The notes: a model not told the origin generated them from the sequence alone. DNA of 64,000 nucleotides from Dipetalonema caudispina (GCA_013365325.1 JABVXV010000335.1:1-64000); one strand, 5' to 3'. Positions 24,480-37,911 are shown, counted from the stretch's first letter. A program made the numbers and translations.

Positions 24480-27400
24480 TCATAACTGCCAAAATTTATA
24501 AGGCCAAAGGTTAAAAACACTCCATTGATCTTTATTTAATCTAACTACCATTAAAATCACTGAAAAAAAAAAAAAAGATGTATAAAAGCATAACAAAAAA
24601 GACGAAACAAATATCATTATAATATTTTAGGAACTAGAAATAAGTCTAGAACTTATTTGATATGTTACAGATAATGAATTTTAATACAAAATTCATCATC
24701 ATCATTCAAAGGAATATTTCATGAAATATTGAAAAAAATGGAATTTCAACTTTAATAACAACTCACCGATAACAAAACATGATGAAGCAATGACTAATAA
24801 TAGTAATGAAGTAATCATTACATTGTTTGAAAGTTTTACTTCACCAATTCCGGTGATATTTTGTAACACACTGATATGTTCACTGTAATCATCATCATCC
24901 TGGAAAAATTCCCCGCATTAAGTACTTTAGTGCTTTTGAATAATCCTAAAAAAAAAAAAATCAATCAAATAAATGATTCATTTGATCCATGGATAGGAAT
25001 TATTAAGTAGGCAAAAAGTTGAAGAATGAAGTAAAATTAGTTAGAAAGAGAAATGATAGTAAAATTAAAGATGTAATTTGAAATTTAAATAATATTCATA
25101 GAATTATGGCCTTCTTCTTTTTATCTATCTATAGCCTTGCAGGTGGTATCAAAATCATACCTCAACAATTTTACTTCCACTACATTTTCCTTCCAAGCCA
25201 CAACGATTTTCTTCAAAGATCGGCGGTTCATGTAATGATCGATCACATCGACAATCAATAAAGCATGCTTGATATTCCACCTTACTAATTATTAACAATG
25301 AAAATATAATTCATTCAATATAACTTCAAAAAGTATTTAATATTCAAACATTCCGTGACGATTAATGAAAATTTTATTTTAAAATTTTCATTCTATCTAA
25401 TATAACCTTTTTTCGATATTCCACCTCAATAAAACAACCAGCCCCAATTGTAAATACATGATGATAGAGCGGATACTGTTCTGCCATATCGATACGAGAC
25501 GTTTTATCCATATCACGTAAAAAATCACCGAGAGTAAAGCAACGATTACTAAATTAAAGTATCAATTTTCTTTCCTATCAAATTAGAAATATAATATAAT
25601 TACTGTCACTGAAATGCATAAATAATTTGAGCAACTTAATTATTCGCATTTAAATAAGTTAAACTCAAATAAGTAAATATGAAGCAGTGTAACGTTGCAA
25701 AAGAATCATGTATCCGATATAACCATGAGGTAATCGTGATATCTCTAGTAATACTTAATTTGTGCTTTTCTATAATTTGTTGAATTATTTACCTAACCAT
25801 CAGACGACCTTTTGAACGAGCAAAAATATTTTGTATTCTTGGCTTTTCGTTTTTGTCATACAATACTTTGTCACGAAATATTTTCAAATAGATATTGTCA
25901 TTCTGAAAAATAAATGAAATAATTTGACTTCAAAATGAAAATGAATTTTTCTTTTAAAAATTAGATTTCAGACTCTCAATTTAAGATTTTTCAAAAAATG
26001 AATGTTTGAAGATCAGTAATAATTTTCAACGGAAATAGATTTGAAGATTGTAATATCGATTTTAGAACTAAACTTTATTCAATTTCTTTGTCTTTTCTTG
26101 ATGTAAGAGAATTTCATAAGCGAAAAAAGGTGAAACGCAGTGTTCGCCATGGATATTATAGTCTCGAGGTCCATAATACGGAAAACGTTGACGTGTAGGA
26201 CTCACTTGCGCAACTGGCCAACAAGGTACCTAAAAAGTGACCAAAATAACATGCAGAATGCATGTTTGGAATGTTGCGTTATTTTTCTTCTTGCATTCAT
26301 TTCCGACTGTATATCATAACTTTTTAAAGTATAACTGACATTGTTATCTTCACATGACAAAAAACAGGGCCTCCAACGTGTGAAACGTGGTCCGCCATCA
26401 CCTCGAAACACTCGTTCACGATCCATACGATCGGTACCGATATCATTGAATAAGTCAGATAGCCTATATGATACCTTTCATTTTAAATTTTGTTTATTTA
26501 TTCTTTTTTTTTTTTTGAAATTCATCGATATTTAAATTTAAAATTGATACTTACATTTTCCACTCACTAGAAGAAGTGTGACATTTTGCAAGAACTACGA
26601 AATTAAAAATAATGAACGTTTCTTAATATTAATTAATATTTCTACTTCTAAATGTCACAAATTTTCGACTGATTAAATCGAAATTTTGCAACACTTCTGT
26701 TAGTATCAATTGAATTATTAAAGTTGCACATTTACCAGTATCGTCGTTCTGGGAATGGTTCATCAGCATCCGAATATGTCCACGGACCAGCGATTCGTGT
26801 TTGTGGTCCTGTTTGATAGCAACGTAAACGTGTGGAAATATCGCCAGGATAATTTCGAACATAATCATTGAAATAAGTTGGAATGAACATTGGTCTAATT
26901 CGAGAATCGATACGTACAACACTTAATACGTCAATGATATCGCTCAAGTCTAAAGCAAAAAAAAAAAAGAAAAAATTTAAAATTTAAATTATCAAAATGC
27001 AGAAAACAATTTAGATAAAGCAAATTTTTGCTTACAAAACTACAACAGAATTCTCATTATTAATTTACTAATTGTATACCTTTAATAGATTCACTATTTG
27101 TTTCAACGATTGGTGCACCATTAAATAATGACATTGATGGTAACATGTATGGGAAAAACATTTTTGCAAGACAAAATTCTGGATGATTGTATGTTTCACA
27201 TTGTTTGAAACATGCTTCTCGTCGTATTCGAGATTCGGCCTAAAACCATGAAATATTATATTCATGAACGATGAATCATTGATTAACCTTTAACTTTACC
27301 ATAATCAATACAAGCTGATTTTACAATGTTCAGAAGCTTAAGAAATGATTAAAAATAATTTTTAAACATTGGATATTCTATTTGCTGTAAATTATCGAAA

Positions 27401-28517
27401 TTCTAAATTTTTAATAAACTTTTTAAATTCCAACCATTACAAAGCACCATGGTCCCATATACCAATTATCCGGATTACGACAATAATTTTCCAAAGAATG
27501 CATTCCAGTTGATAATTTAATTGAAGCATATCTTACGGATGGACCAAAATGTTTACTGAAATCGGTCGGTTGAAAAGTTGAATTTACTTCATCCCAACGT
27601 AAACAACTTTTTCCACTGAAAAGCAACAATGAAATTTTGGCATGAAAATATATACTTAGCTACTCTGCTAGTTAAACTAATAACTTCTTATCCGATAAAT
27701 TTGGCCATTATGCTAGTTGATATAACAAATAGGGCTGAAGACAATTTCAATTTAAATATACGAAAAGAAATTGAAACTAACGAAAAAGAAACAGATTGCA
27801 TTCCACGATACCACGACATGCGATCATTTGATTTCCTGCAGCTTATTCTATGATCAATGACGTTTACGTTACACGTACCAATAAAATATTTTCCTTTTAT
27901 TAATTTCAGGCAAACATTTTGTCGTAATTTGGGACGTTTATAACAAATCGGTTTACTGATATCGATGTTAAACATTTTGAAGATATATTCGGTGGTTGCA
28001 TTCCTGTGAAAGATTAATTTACTCAGAAATTAAAATGATTTTGATTTTATCTGCTGTCTGAATTTAACAAGTAAATCTCATAGTAGTTGGAGAGTATATA
28101 ACAAGTAAGTAATATTGTATCATTACTTATCTTTGATCTTTGAATTTGATAAGTTAGTTTGCTTGGAAAAAAAAAAAGGAGAGCAAAATCCATTATTCCA
28201 TTTTTCATAAAGATAGAACCTTTAACCTTACATCTATTTTCGGAACTTGAATAGTTCAAGATGTAAATATATGATAATATAGATGACTGGAAGTGTTATC
28301 GATATCCTTAAAATAATTTAGTAAAAACAATGGTACTTTATAAAATAATATTTGTTTTTACTAACCGTTCCAGACATCCGGCATTACTAATCTCTGTCTT
28401 ATTTATCATACTATAGCAATGTCGATCACAATACCACGGTATAGCCGAAAGATTCCACAAAGCTATTGAGATATCTAATCGTAAAAGCCATATAAACAAA
28501 AAGATTAATGCCATCAT
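24480..28517 (-). CDS. Single-pass membrane protein with kringle-like extracellular domains (562 aa)
   Basis: Thirteen minus-strand exons, all GT/AG and in phase: 28366-28517, 27875-28003, 27441-27615, 27080-27239, 26736-26949, 26555-26566, 26340-26463, 26074-26229, 25793-25902, 25425-25548, 25161-25280, 24767-24899, 24480-24559 (1,689 nt). Residues 1-20 form a signal peptide. A kringle-like domain at about residues 78-170 shows GKYFIGTGKSCLRW, NYCRNPDN, GPWCFV, then RREACFKQC. A second, diverged unit has LRCYQTGP, GPWTYSDADEPFPERRYCEW and WRPCFLSCED. A third Cys-rich segment precedes an Asp-rich juxtamembrane stretch. One transmembrane helix (VMITSLLLLVIASS through VILMVV) and a cytoplasmic tail of about 20 aa follow. 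The tail has no kinase, so it is not ROR. It is probably a nematode-specific surface protein; ligand unknown. The end of exon 3 (27441 or 27435) is the least certain junction. Confidence 0.82.
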
Positions 28518-29402
28518 AGACCGCTCAGGATGAAATGAATAAATTTGATGAAAAAAAGAAAAATTTCTTGGCCAATGATTTGTGTTAGTTCGATCATTAT
28601 ACGATTAGATTTGAATATTATTTTGATGACGATTAATATGCTAAGATTTCATTTTCACTTGATGATACATTGTTTATTAAATTTAATAAATGTATGTTAC
28701 AGTGAAATAAACACGTATTTTCACGTACTTGTAATTATCACAATAAATATGCCTAAATGCTATGAGTGATAGGTTTTTGTTTTACTTTACTACGTAAAAC
28801 GTCTATGAAAATGTAAGTTACGTCAGAAATTTACAACATCTTAAATTGTATCGTTTTTAAGGTACAAACATTTGATTTTCAGTTTTACTTACATTTTTCA
28901 CATTAAAATACGAAATGCAAAAGAAAAAAGCTCCTCAATAAGTCGGATATCTCCCTCATCTTATCATTTTTCCTCTTGTAGTTAAAAGATTGGCATCAAA
29001 CTTTTAATGAAATATGCCATTATTTACAGTGATCCAATTATTAATTAGCAATAATTAAGCTATCTTTTGTCAGGCAATAATTGATCATAACATTTCTTTT
29101 GCTAAAATATTTTTAAAAGGATTAAACAATGAATCGATTTGTGAGCAAACAATTTTTCGAGAAAAATTCCTGACAAAATAGGGAACAAGAACGATTTGAT
29201 TTTTTACGATATTTCTATAAAAAATTCATTACTCTATCGGATCGGATAGGTTGCAATTCATTACTATTACGAAAGTATACGTATGTGTGTGTGTGTTTAG
29301 TTATCAATGTGATACACTGTTTACGCTAATTCCACGTTTTATTCTTTTTTACTTTGTATTGTTGCAAAGAACAAAATATCGACAAAGTGATCTCAAAGCA
29401 CA

Positions 29403-29963
29403 TTATCTGACAACAATATCAATTGCTGCTGGCTTACTTGGATCGCCGTTTAAAAAATAGAAATAAGAAACGGCATCATCTGCAGTTAAATTTTTAATAA
29501 TTAATGCACCATTTCGAAATGACAATCGATCACCGTATCTTGTACGCTGAAATGGCGACTATTATGAATCGTTTCTGATGTCTAATAATCATTTATGACC
29601 TTCTATGCTTTGAAATGGATGAATGGAACAAATCGAATTTTAGATTGTAAAAAACTGATTGGTTGACAAAAGTATAATAGTTGGATAAGATTACATATGT
29701 TTTTACTACTATTCATGAAGTGATCTACTACAAATTTGAATTGTAAAACTTACGCCATAATCAGTAATCTTTCCGTTTTTCAGAATATCCATGCGATCTT
29801 TTTGGCCATCGGCAGCATTTGGAACTTCGGCTTGAACATCCATTACTCCAGTACCAAGTTCTAATTTTACTGTTTGGCCAAGTTTTTCCTGCTGCATCAG
29901 TACTGAACTTGAGCCATGTCCAAATAACAATGCCGCAGTGAAAGCAAATATAAAAATTTCCAT
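29403..29963 (-). CDS. Small secreted Ig-like protein, copy A (117 aa)
   Basis: Two exons (29754-29963 and 29403-29546), phase-0 GT/AG intron. Residues 1-19 are a signal peptide (IFIFAFTAALLFGHG). The mature part shows LGQTVKLELGTGV, ILKNGKITDYG, then RLSFRNGALIIKNLTADDAVSYFY. This resembles the C'-to-F strand pattern of an Ig V-set domain, with the Leu-x-Ile ... Asp-Asp-Ala motif but without the canonical cysteines. The same layout and exon break occur in the gene at 37912-38602, so the two are paralogues. Secreted; role unknown. It lies 0.9 kb upstream of the kringle-like gene on the same strand, too far for a typical nematode operon spacing. Confidence 0.8.
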
Positions 29964-31478
29964 ATTGATGAATGAGCTTTTTTTCGAAATTGAAAAAGAT
30001 AGCTAAAATTTCTAATGCATTTCATATCAATCATAATTTTTTAACATAAAAAACTCCGTCACATTTCATGAAATCGTTCAATTAAACAATCAACTAAATC
30101 GTTGAAATTTTATTTGGAAGATGGACTGTGAAAATGCTTGTTATTGGAAATTTTGAAGATATTAACCCCAAAGGTTAAGCGATAAATCTTTAAAGAGTTG
30201 ACAAGCTTTTTGAGGTAAAATTTTGATTGTGGCTTAATTTTTTATATTAGGACCAGCTACTAACAACATAATATGCTAACCATTGTCAAAACTGTGATCT
30301 GAAATCTACCAAATTCAATAAAATTAACTTCGAAAAAATTCATGAAATTTGTAGAAAAAAAAATTTCAAAACCTAAATGCAGTTGAAAATTTCATTTTCA
30401 GATAATTGAAAAGTGCTAAATTATCGATAGAAACTCAGCTGTATCCCAAGAATGGTCAAATATTATTTTTCGCAATGAAAGAACTCGCCATTATCTTCAC
30501 TTCATACTTGCAAAGCTATCGATAGATGATTGAGATAGATAGTAAACAACTTCCAATCTTTTAAGATTTCCAACAAATGATAAGAGAAATGACCTTATGG
30601 ATGTTGTAGGGGTCAAAAAAAACTATTCATTTGCTATCGACAGTGGCGGAAACTTCATGCAAGGATAATTTTTTGCACTATTTTTAAAGTGAAAAGTTTC
30701 ATGCAACTTTTTTTTTTTCAATCTATTAACCTATCCGTTTGTCAAATCATTTAACAACGATGCGAAGAATTACTTCGAAAATTGAGTACCTAAACTGGTC
30801 AAAACTAGGTTAAATTTTATTTTTGAGTAAGATGTAAATAAAAAAGATAAAAAAAAGCGGAAGTTCCGTATGATATCTTCAATAGGAACGACTAAATTTT
30901 TCAATTTTTCCATAAATTTATCCTTCATTTTTGACATTTTCCTTTAAAGCTATTATTCAAATGGACTATTTTGAGGATGAAATAAGATATTATCAAGCGA
31001 GAAGTGATAGAAAGAGATAGTTTGAATAATAGTAATTTAAAATTTATTACTTTCATTTTAATAAAGGAAAGTCAAAAATATGAAAAACAATTCTCAGTGA
31101 AATTTTTGCAACAATAAAAAGTAATAATAAGAAAATTGATTTTTAAAGTTTACAATTTCATCTGTTTTGTCTCTACTAATTATAAAAAGTTAAGTTCCCA
31201 TTTTTTTCAAATTACGCAGCTGTTCCACTTCGCATTGGATCATTGATCTGATTTCAAACGTATATTTGATTGATTCAGTTTAACGGGAAAGCTTTAATGA
31301 TGGATGGATAAACTCGTTGGAAAATTTTCTGTTAATTTTTATTAAACAATTTATTAGTATTGCACTTGGAAAAAAATTTCGTTCTTTTTTTTTTTTTTTT
31401 TTTTTTTCGTTGGAAATTGTCAATGATTAATTTTCAACATTTCCTCTTATTTTTTCCTTTGATGTAAATATTACGATG

Positions 31479-31501
31479 TATATATATATATATATATATA
31501 T
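31479..31501. repeat. (TA)n microsatellite
   Basis: About 11 uninterrupted TA units in the intergenic region. Confidence 0.95.
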
Positions 31502-32575
31502 GTGTAATGATCAGTTTGTTTATGTGGCAGCACTCTGATACGATAAGACAACATTTACAATTTTTTTATTTTTCAAAAATTCCAGAAAGTTCAATAAATT
31601 ACACTTAATAAATAAAATGAAAAATCAAACAAAATAGACTTTTCCTTTTTTCATTAGACTAATATTTGTTGAAAAGTTATAACAGTGATCTGTTGTAATT
31701 GTATTTATATACTGGTAGCAAATATGGTAGATGAAATGTAAGCCAAATATGACGACAGCAGTGATTAATAATAAGGCAGAAATTTCGATCGATAGCTCAG
31801 CAAAAAAATAAAAAAAAAAAATGACTCTTCCGAAAACTCGATTCCAATATTTCAAGTAGTCTAGAAGAAGACAAATTATTTTTTTTTTTTTATTTTTTAA
31901 GAAGTTCACTGTAAAATATAATTTTATTTATTTATTAAACTTTGCTGAATTGAATAAGTAATAATACTTATGTATTACGTTTATTTCTCCAACGATGTAA
32001 AAATACATTTGCATGCATATATTGATTAGTTTAATTGAAAATAAATAGTAAAAACTTTATAATTTCATAAAAGTTTAAAAAAGTGACAAAAGACGTAAAA
32101 ACTCATAAAAGTTTGAAATAAATATTAAAAGCGTTAAAATTTCATCGTAACAGTTTCAGCCATAAAAGATTGAAACAATTAATAAAAGTTTTAAAAATTC
32201 GCAACAGTTCGAAATGAATAATAAAAGCTTTAGAAATTGATGAAAATTTAAGGTAAAACATAAATATTTGCTGTAGATGTATAGTAATGTAATAATAAAA
32301 AGTTCAAATTTAAAAAAAAATTATAAAAATCAGAAACATGAATATGATAGTCGCAAGAACAAATCGTGAAACTATGATTAAATTTATCAAAAAAAAAAAA
32401 AAAAAAACGCTTTTTTGATCTCAACAATTATTTACTTAAACGAATCATAATCAATTCAATATTCTGCTACATATTAATCCTCTTTGATAATATTCTTTTA
32501 TCATTTATTAAGTACAAAGATCTTTTTATTCCAATAAAAATTAGTAAAATTCAATAAATGTTAAAAAAAGATAGC

Positions 32576-32611
<36 letters not shown>
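32576..32611. repeat. (TAA)n microsatellite
   Basis: About 12 TAA units, the same repeat class as the ATT array at the start of the window on the opposite strand. Confidence 0.93.
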
Positions 32612-32613
<2 letters not shown>

Positions 32614-33595
32614 GAGTCACAATAAAATTTGTTAGAATAAAAAAGAAAATTTGATGGTAAATTTGGAAAAAGGAAATTTCAATAATTTGATAAAATTAAA
32701 GACTTCAATGAAATTTATTGCTGAAACGTTTAAATTTAATGCTGCTTAGTAATTTCTACGGACAACAATAAAATCGATTAATGTTTTTATTTACAAAAAA
32801 CTATTCCAGAAAATTCCAACCTACCAATAAAATGATCGGTTATGATTCATCGATACAGAGTAACATTCCGTTCAAATGTTATAGAAAGAATAGATTAAGG
32901 AGAGAATTGGAGAAGGAAAATAATAGGGTAATGATGATAGAAGGATGGAAGATGTATTGATGCATAGTAGAATCATATAATGGCCTAAAGGTTAAGGCAA
33001 TTTTGATTATCATCGAAAGATTTCAATTTATCTTTAAATTTAAACTAAACCTTTCACTATCACATTTAATCGTTTCTTTCTTTTTTTTTTCCGATCCTTT
33101 CGAAATATTTTAAAATTTCTATTCTATTCCATCGTATCATTGGTATATCATAAAGGATCAATAATAAAAGAAAAGGCTCAATATTTACGGACCGTATTTA
33201 ATTGGAACTTTTCAGTTTGAACGATTGTAATAATTGTAGTGACAGTTGTGTCGTTGAAGATTTGTATTTGGTAAGGTTTTCAGGCTTGTAAAAAGGTGAA
33301 ATAATTAGTGAATTTTTCATCCTTCTTTTTATTTTTATTATTTCAATGATATTTATGCAACAAATGCAATATTATTGTTTTATTTATCTAAATTGAGCTA
33401 TATGATTGGATATACGTTTGATAAGATAAGATAATGATTGTGTTGCACAGAGCTTTTCATTTAATATGATATTCAAATTAATCTTATTTATTGTTTTCGT
33501 TTTATTCAATTTATTCATTTTATACAATCCTTATAGAATGGTCATAATTTCAGATCATCGTCAAATTTAAAAGAAAGAATATTATTTTTAAAAAA

Positions 33596-35921
33596 ATGTC
33601 GATACTGGAAAAGATACGTAAAGCACGAGAAGATTTGAAAGCTGTGGAAACTACGCAAGTTTCTCATTCCTTTTTCATAGTACCATAATAGTAGCTTGAG
33701 TAGCAGTACACTTTTTAGCAAAGGAAATTATTGAGTTTCATTAATGGTAGTGAAAATAATTCAGTCATAATAATAAAGTCGAACATCCTAAAATATTTAA
33801 CCGTCAAACCGTTCTCTTTCAAGTTATTTTCATCACTTGGTAACTTGGCAGCCGGTAGTTTCGTATATAATAAGGTCTGGATTTCCTTGTGCAGTATTAT
33901 GTTTGCCCTTAGTTCTTATTGTTTTGATAATCTTGCCTTATTCATTTTACAAGCAATTATTTTATGTGTTTTTAGAGTAACAATGGAGGATGGTACAGTA
34001 ACGAAAGAAAAGCGTTCAGAAACGGGCGAGTTTGTATATGTAGATGAGGATGATGAAAGTCGAAATGATGGTGGTGGTGATGGTCGCGAAAAAGAGGTGC
34101 AAGAGTTTGAAATTACTTTCAATAAGGAGAGTGATTTAAGTGATTCACAGAAAGCATGTTCTGCAAGTCACATTTCGTTGTCTAATCGACAGATTAAAAA
34201 ACGATTACATCGACAAGCTTTGGGTTATGTGTTCGATTTAAAACCCGATCTACAGATGGCGAATGTGTCAAAGGGAATTTACCTTGGTAGGTACAATATT
34301 TAGCATATTCTTCCCTGTAGTTTTACTTCAAATGGTAGTGTTTTAACACTAATGTTTGATCAAAATTGATATCGTTTGAAAGATTCTGTGCTTTCTAGCC
34401 GTATTACAATTATTATTGGCGTAGTTCTTACGTGGTTTATTATAGTTTCTGGCAGAGGTTCTGGATTCTTACTTCATTTTCTTATTATCTGTGAAAATTG
34501 TAATGAATTCTTCGAGCGGGTAGACGGAAATAAATGAATGAAGAAAATAGAAACAGGAACGATATAAAACATTGTTTCAATTAACAGGCATCTTTTACGC
34601 AGACCGTTGAACATTTCAAGTTAACGAGTTTTCATTGCACAATCCTAATCGAAATTAAAAAAGGTTCACTAAAGTACTTTCTCGTACCCTTTGTACTGCT
34701 ATTGTTGTTGTTGTTGTTGTTGTTCATCTCCACTGCTTAATTTCCAATATAGCATTGCATGTTTATATAGTATTTAGGGATAAATTAAATGATACCATTG
34801 TAGGAAGTCAGGATGTAGCACACGATTATGACATCCTCACAGCGCATAATATTACGCATATAATCAATTGTGCGACTGGTGTGGAGAATATTTTTTTGGG
34901 TGCAATTAAATATCTTACATTCGATGTATTGGATTTACCCTGGACTAATATGGAACAGCATTTTGATAAGTGTCATCAGTTCATGAAGGAAGCAATAAAC
35001 GGTGGTGGAAATGTAAGTTACTTTATTCCATAATGTGGGTTTTTATAACCGAAGAAAGTTTTAAATTACGTTATGATCGTGATTTGGACAGCAGTTTAAA
35101 ATTAAAATTATGAATACTCTGCATCAGGGCAAGTAGTTCTTTTTTCAATGAATTTTTTTAGGTTTAGAAATATATAGGTTCTAGCAATGAATATTTTAAA
35201 TTATCAATTAAGTTATTTGTTTCTTCCCCAAAGATGCTAGAGTTTTCATCTGACAATTCAGTAATCGCCTCAGAATTGATTGCAAGTGATTGGCTTTATT
35301 TCCAGTTTCATAAAAAAGTTTTTCAGGTTCTTGTACATTGTAATGCTGGTGTGTCGCGATCACCTACCATTGTTCTGTCATATATAATGCGCTATGACAA
35401 AATGACATTACGAGAAGCTTTAGAACACGTTAATGCAATTAGAAAAGGTAATTCAATCTCATCTTTCATCAAAATGCTGGAGGCAAGTGTTGAGCGAAGA
35501 ACTGTTGTAGATTTAGAGTCGTTTATCTATTATACAATTAATGTTCTAATAACATGGAGGATGAAACCATTGTTTCATTTAGTGAATTTTAGATGCAAAT
35601 ATTTTAAATTTATGAAGAATCCTCTCGTAATAGGTGTATGAATGGCGATTTTTTGTTTTTATTCAAAGTTATCTCTTTTTATCGAAAAAGTTACTGAAAA
35701 TGAATTCTGATTTCAAAAATTCCAGCTTTAATATTTTGGGCTAAAAAGATATATTATGCAAATGTAAATGTAACTCAAATAATTTCCGAATCGTTTCTTT
35801 TATTTCCGCGTGGTTAATACTCATTTTTTTTTCATTTCCAGTCAGTCCAAATCCAGGTTTCATGCAGCAGTTGCTGAAATACGAAATGAAATTACAGTGC
35901 GAGAATGATGCCAGCAAATAA
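33596..35921 (+). CDS. DUSP19: Dual-specificity phosphatase, DUSP19/SKRP1-type
   Basis: Dual-specificity protein phosphatase; vertebrate DUSP19 acts on or scaffolds the JNK pathway. Exons: 33596-33617 (or to about 33658), 33978-34286, 34804-35012, 35327-35447, 35842-35921. The canonical model gives 246 aa (human 217). The catalytic domain is complete: LGSQDVAHDYD, ITHIINCATGVEN, general-acid loop FDVLDLPWTN, and the active site VHCNAGVSRSPT at the start of exon 4, with Cys and Arg intact, then a PNPGFMQQL end as in DUSP19. Unlike human DUSP19 (SRAA), the loop continues SRSP as in most DUSPs. The N-terminus is acidic and Ser-rich. The exon 1-2 junction is odd: the family-like join (ETTQ to VTMEDGTV) would need a non-canonical splice site, whereas the canonical ATAC/GTAAAG donor removes 14 residues. 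Confidence 0.88.
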
Positions 35922-37911
35922 CCATAATATTTTGACATGGGAAATGTTTTTTTTAATTATTATATTTAATCATAATATAATTCGGGTATTAATTTGCTGA
36001 GATAAATTCCTTACTCGATTTCATTTCCACTTCTCTTTCTTTGAATTTGTGGAAAGCGGTTGTGTGGTTAATATTGTAAACTACTTCATTGTTTTAAAAG
36101 AGAAACATGAGATGATGTATGTTTTGTTATTGTATTTTGGAAAATTTAGTATCCGTTGACTTAATCTATAATGCATTTACTGAGAAAGTAATGGATTTAT
36201 GTCAATAATAGGATTTTAAATGATACTGATGTATTTCTGATCCATATTTTCAACCAGAAATAGTTGTAAAGGATTATGTAAAACGTTTTCATTGGACAGA
36301 AAGAGTTAATCATTCTAATTGAAAAAAAATTAAAATTTATCAAATAGTCCTTGTGCAGCTAAGCAAAAATTTTCGATATTTTGTAATGTCGTTGTAAATG
36401 GTAATGGTAATTGCGATATTGTTTTCTGAGCTGTAATTGTAATATTTAATGATAGAACAACTCGATTTTATCAGTGATAAATTTCATGAGTAATTCTTCA
36501 TTCTTTATTCTTACCTACATGTGTTGTTTTTGGGAACTTCCATGCAAATGATGGTTAAATTGTTAAGTTTATTGTCATTTCAAATTTCCCATTTTATTTT
36601 GAAACGGGTACGGAAATACACGTGATATATATTGACGTATTTACTATCATTTCAAATGTCCCATTTTATTTCAAAACGGGTACGGAAATACACGTGATAT
36701 TTTTTGACGTATTTACTGTCATTTCAAATTTCCCATTTTATTTCGAAACGGGTACGGAAATACACGTGATATATATTGACGTATGTAAATATGTGGATAT
36801 AGTTGATCCAACGAGCAATAATGTAAATATATATTTGATTTTTTGAATAAAAATGAGATTTTGGTTTTCTCGATGGTATTATGAAGTAAAAAATAACCTT
36901 AATAGTTTGGGCGTGCGATTTATTAAAATTCAAGAATTTGTGGAATGATCGTGAAGGAGGTCAAAAAGACTTTATTTCTTTGTGCAATCCATAAATAAAG
37001 GTCTACTTAGTCGTATTCAAAAGCGTAGTTCCGAATATTTAAATAAATTTATTGGCCCAATGTTATCACACAACATCTTATATAGTAATTTCATGATTCA
37101 GGAACAGCTTCTTGATTGAATTATAGTTGGCCAATTTAATTATTACTAATATTTTCAAGAGGTCTTTAGTTAATTAATAAATATTGAAAAAAGCATTTTT
37201 CTTTATGCTCATTAGATATTAACTCAAAAATAGACACGAATAATTTAGTGTAAAAAAAAAAAAAAGGAAAAAGTTCAAATTAAATAATGATTGCTTGAGG
37301 TTAGAATTTTAAAAACAACTATTGAAAGAGAAAGGGAGGAGAAGCTTCTCTATAACAACATTATATATTGGAAAATTAATTTAAAAGAATGTGTTTTTGA
37401 ATTGAATTGAAGTGAAGTGAAGTGAACTTGGTGTCAAATCATTTGTCTCTTTCATCTTCCACATGGTAATCGGTAGGTTTTCACATATTCTACTGAAGTA
37501 TTACTATTGTAATGTGCATCTTTTCGTTTTATAATTGTATCAACTAATTTCCTAATTTTTCTGCAATCATTTTTTTTAAAAGCAATAAATAAATTTTATC
37601 AGGCATATTTCTTATTTAAGCTAAACCGGATAGATTGCTACGATATTGTAGAATGTTAATGTCGGAAGTATTCTTGAAAGTTTCATGCAGCTCAGAAAGC
37701 ACTTTGATATATTAGGCTAAAGTTAACTGGTTTTATATTTAATGTTGAAGTCCAGTGTTACTCAGTTGTGCTATCACTAATGAAGATACTGTCCGGAATA
37801 AACACCGGAAAAGTTTGATATGAGCAGACTATCATACTGAACCGTTATTTTTTGCATTTTATACATTCCTCAATATCATCCACTTTTCCGGTTATCTCCA
37901 TTGATCATAAA
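35922..37911. other. DUSP19 3' flank and intergenic region
   Basis: AT-rich, with the 72-bp tandem repeat at 36575-36790, an A run near 37251 and a run of short TGAAT/TGAAG repeats near 37398-37425. No gene supported. Confidence 0.55.
36575..36790. repeat. 72-bp tandem repeat, three copies
   Basis: Three copies begin at 36575, 36647 and 36719, period exactly 72 bp, with only a few differences. Each has the string GAAACGGGTACGG (AAAACGGG in the middle copy) followed by a CACGTG palindrome (36619, 36691, 36763). Because 72 is a multiple of three, a frame stays open through all copies, but it has no other sign of being a gene. It lies 0.65 kb after the DUSP19 stop. Confidence 0.95.

Larger units (their letters stand above)
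29964..33595. other. 3.6-kb AT-rich intergenic region
   Basis: No gene supported. Holds a T run at about 31387, a (TA)n tract at 31479-31501, an A run near 32391 and a (TAA)n array at about 32576-32611. A hydrophobic minus-strand frame at 31625-31909 contains homopolymer-derived Phe/Lys runs and was not accepted as a gene. Confidence 0.6.

Noticed and set aside
31625..31909. Minus-strand hydrophobic 94-codon frame
   Set aside because: Phe and Lys runs come from T and A homopolymers; a short middle stretch is membrane-like but no splice partner or start was found.
33731..33975. In-frame upstream extension of the DUSP19 second exon, giving a 190-codon frame
   Set aside because: Lies between a donor and a good acceptor (TTTTTAG) and has intron-like hydrophobic composition.
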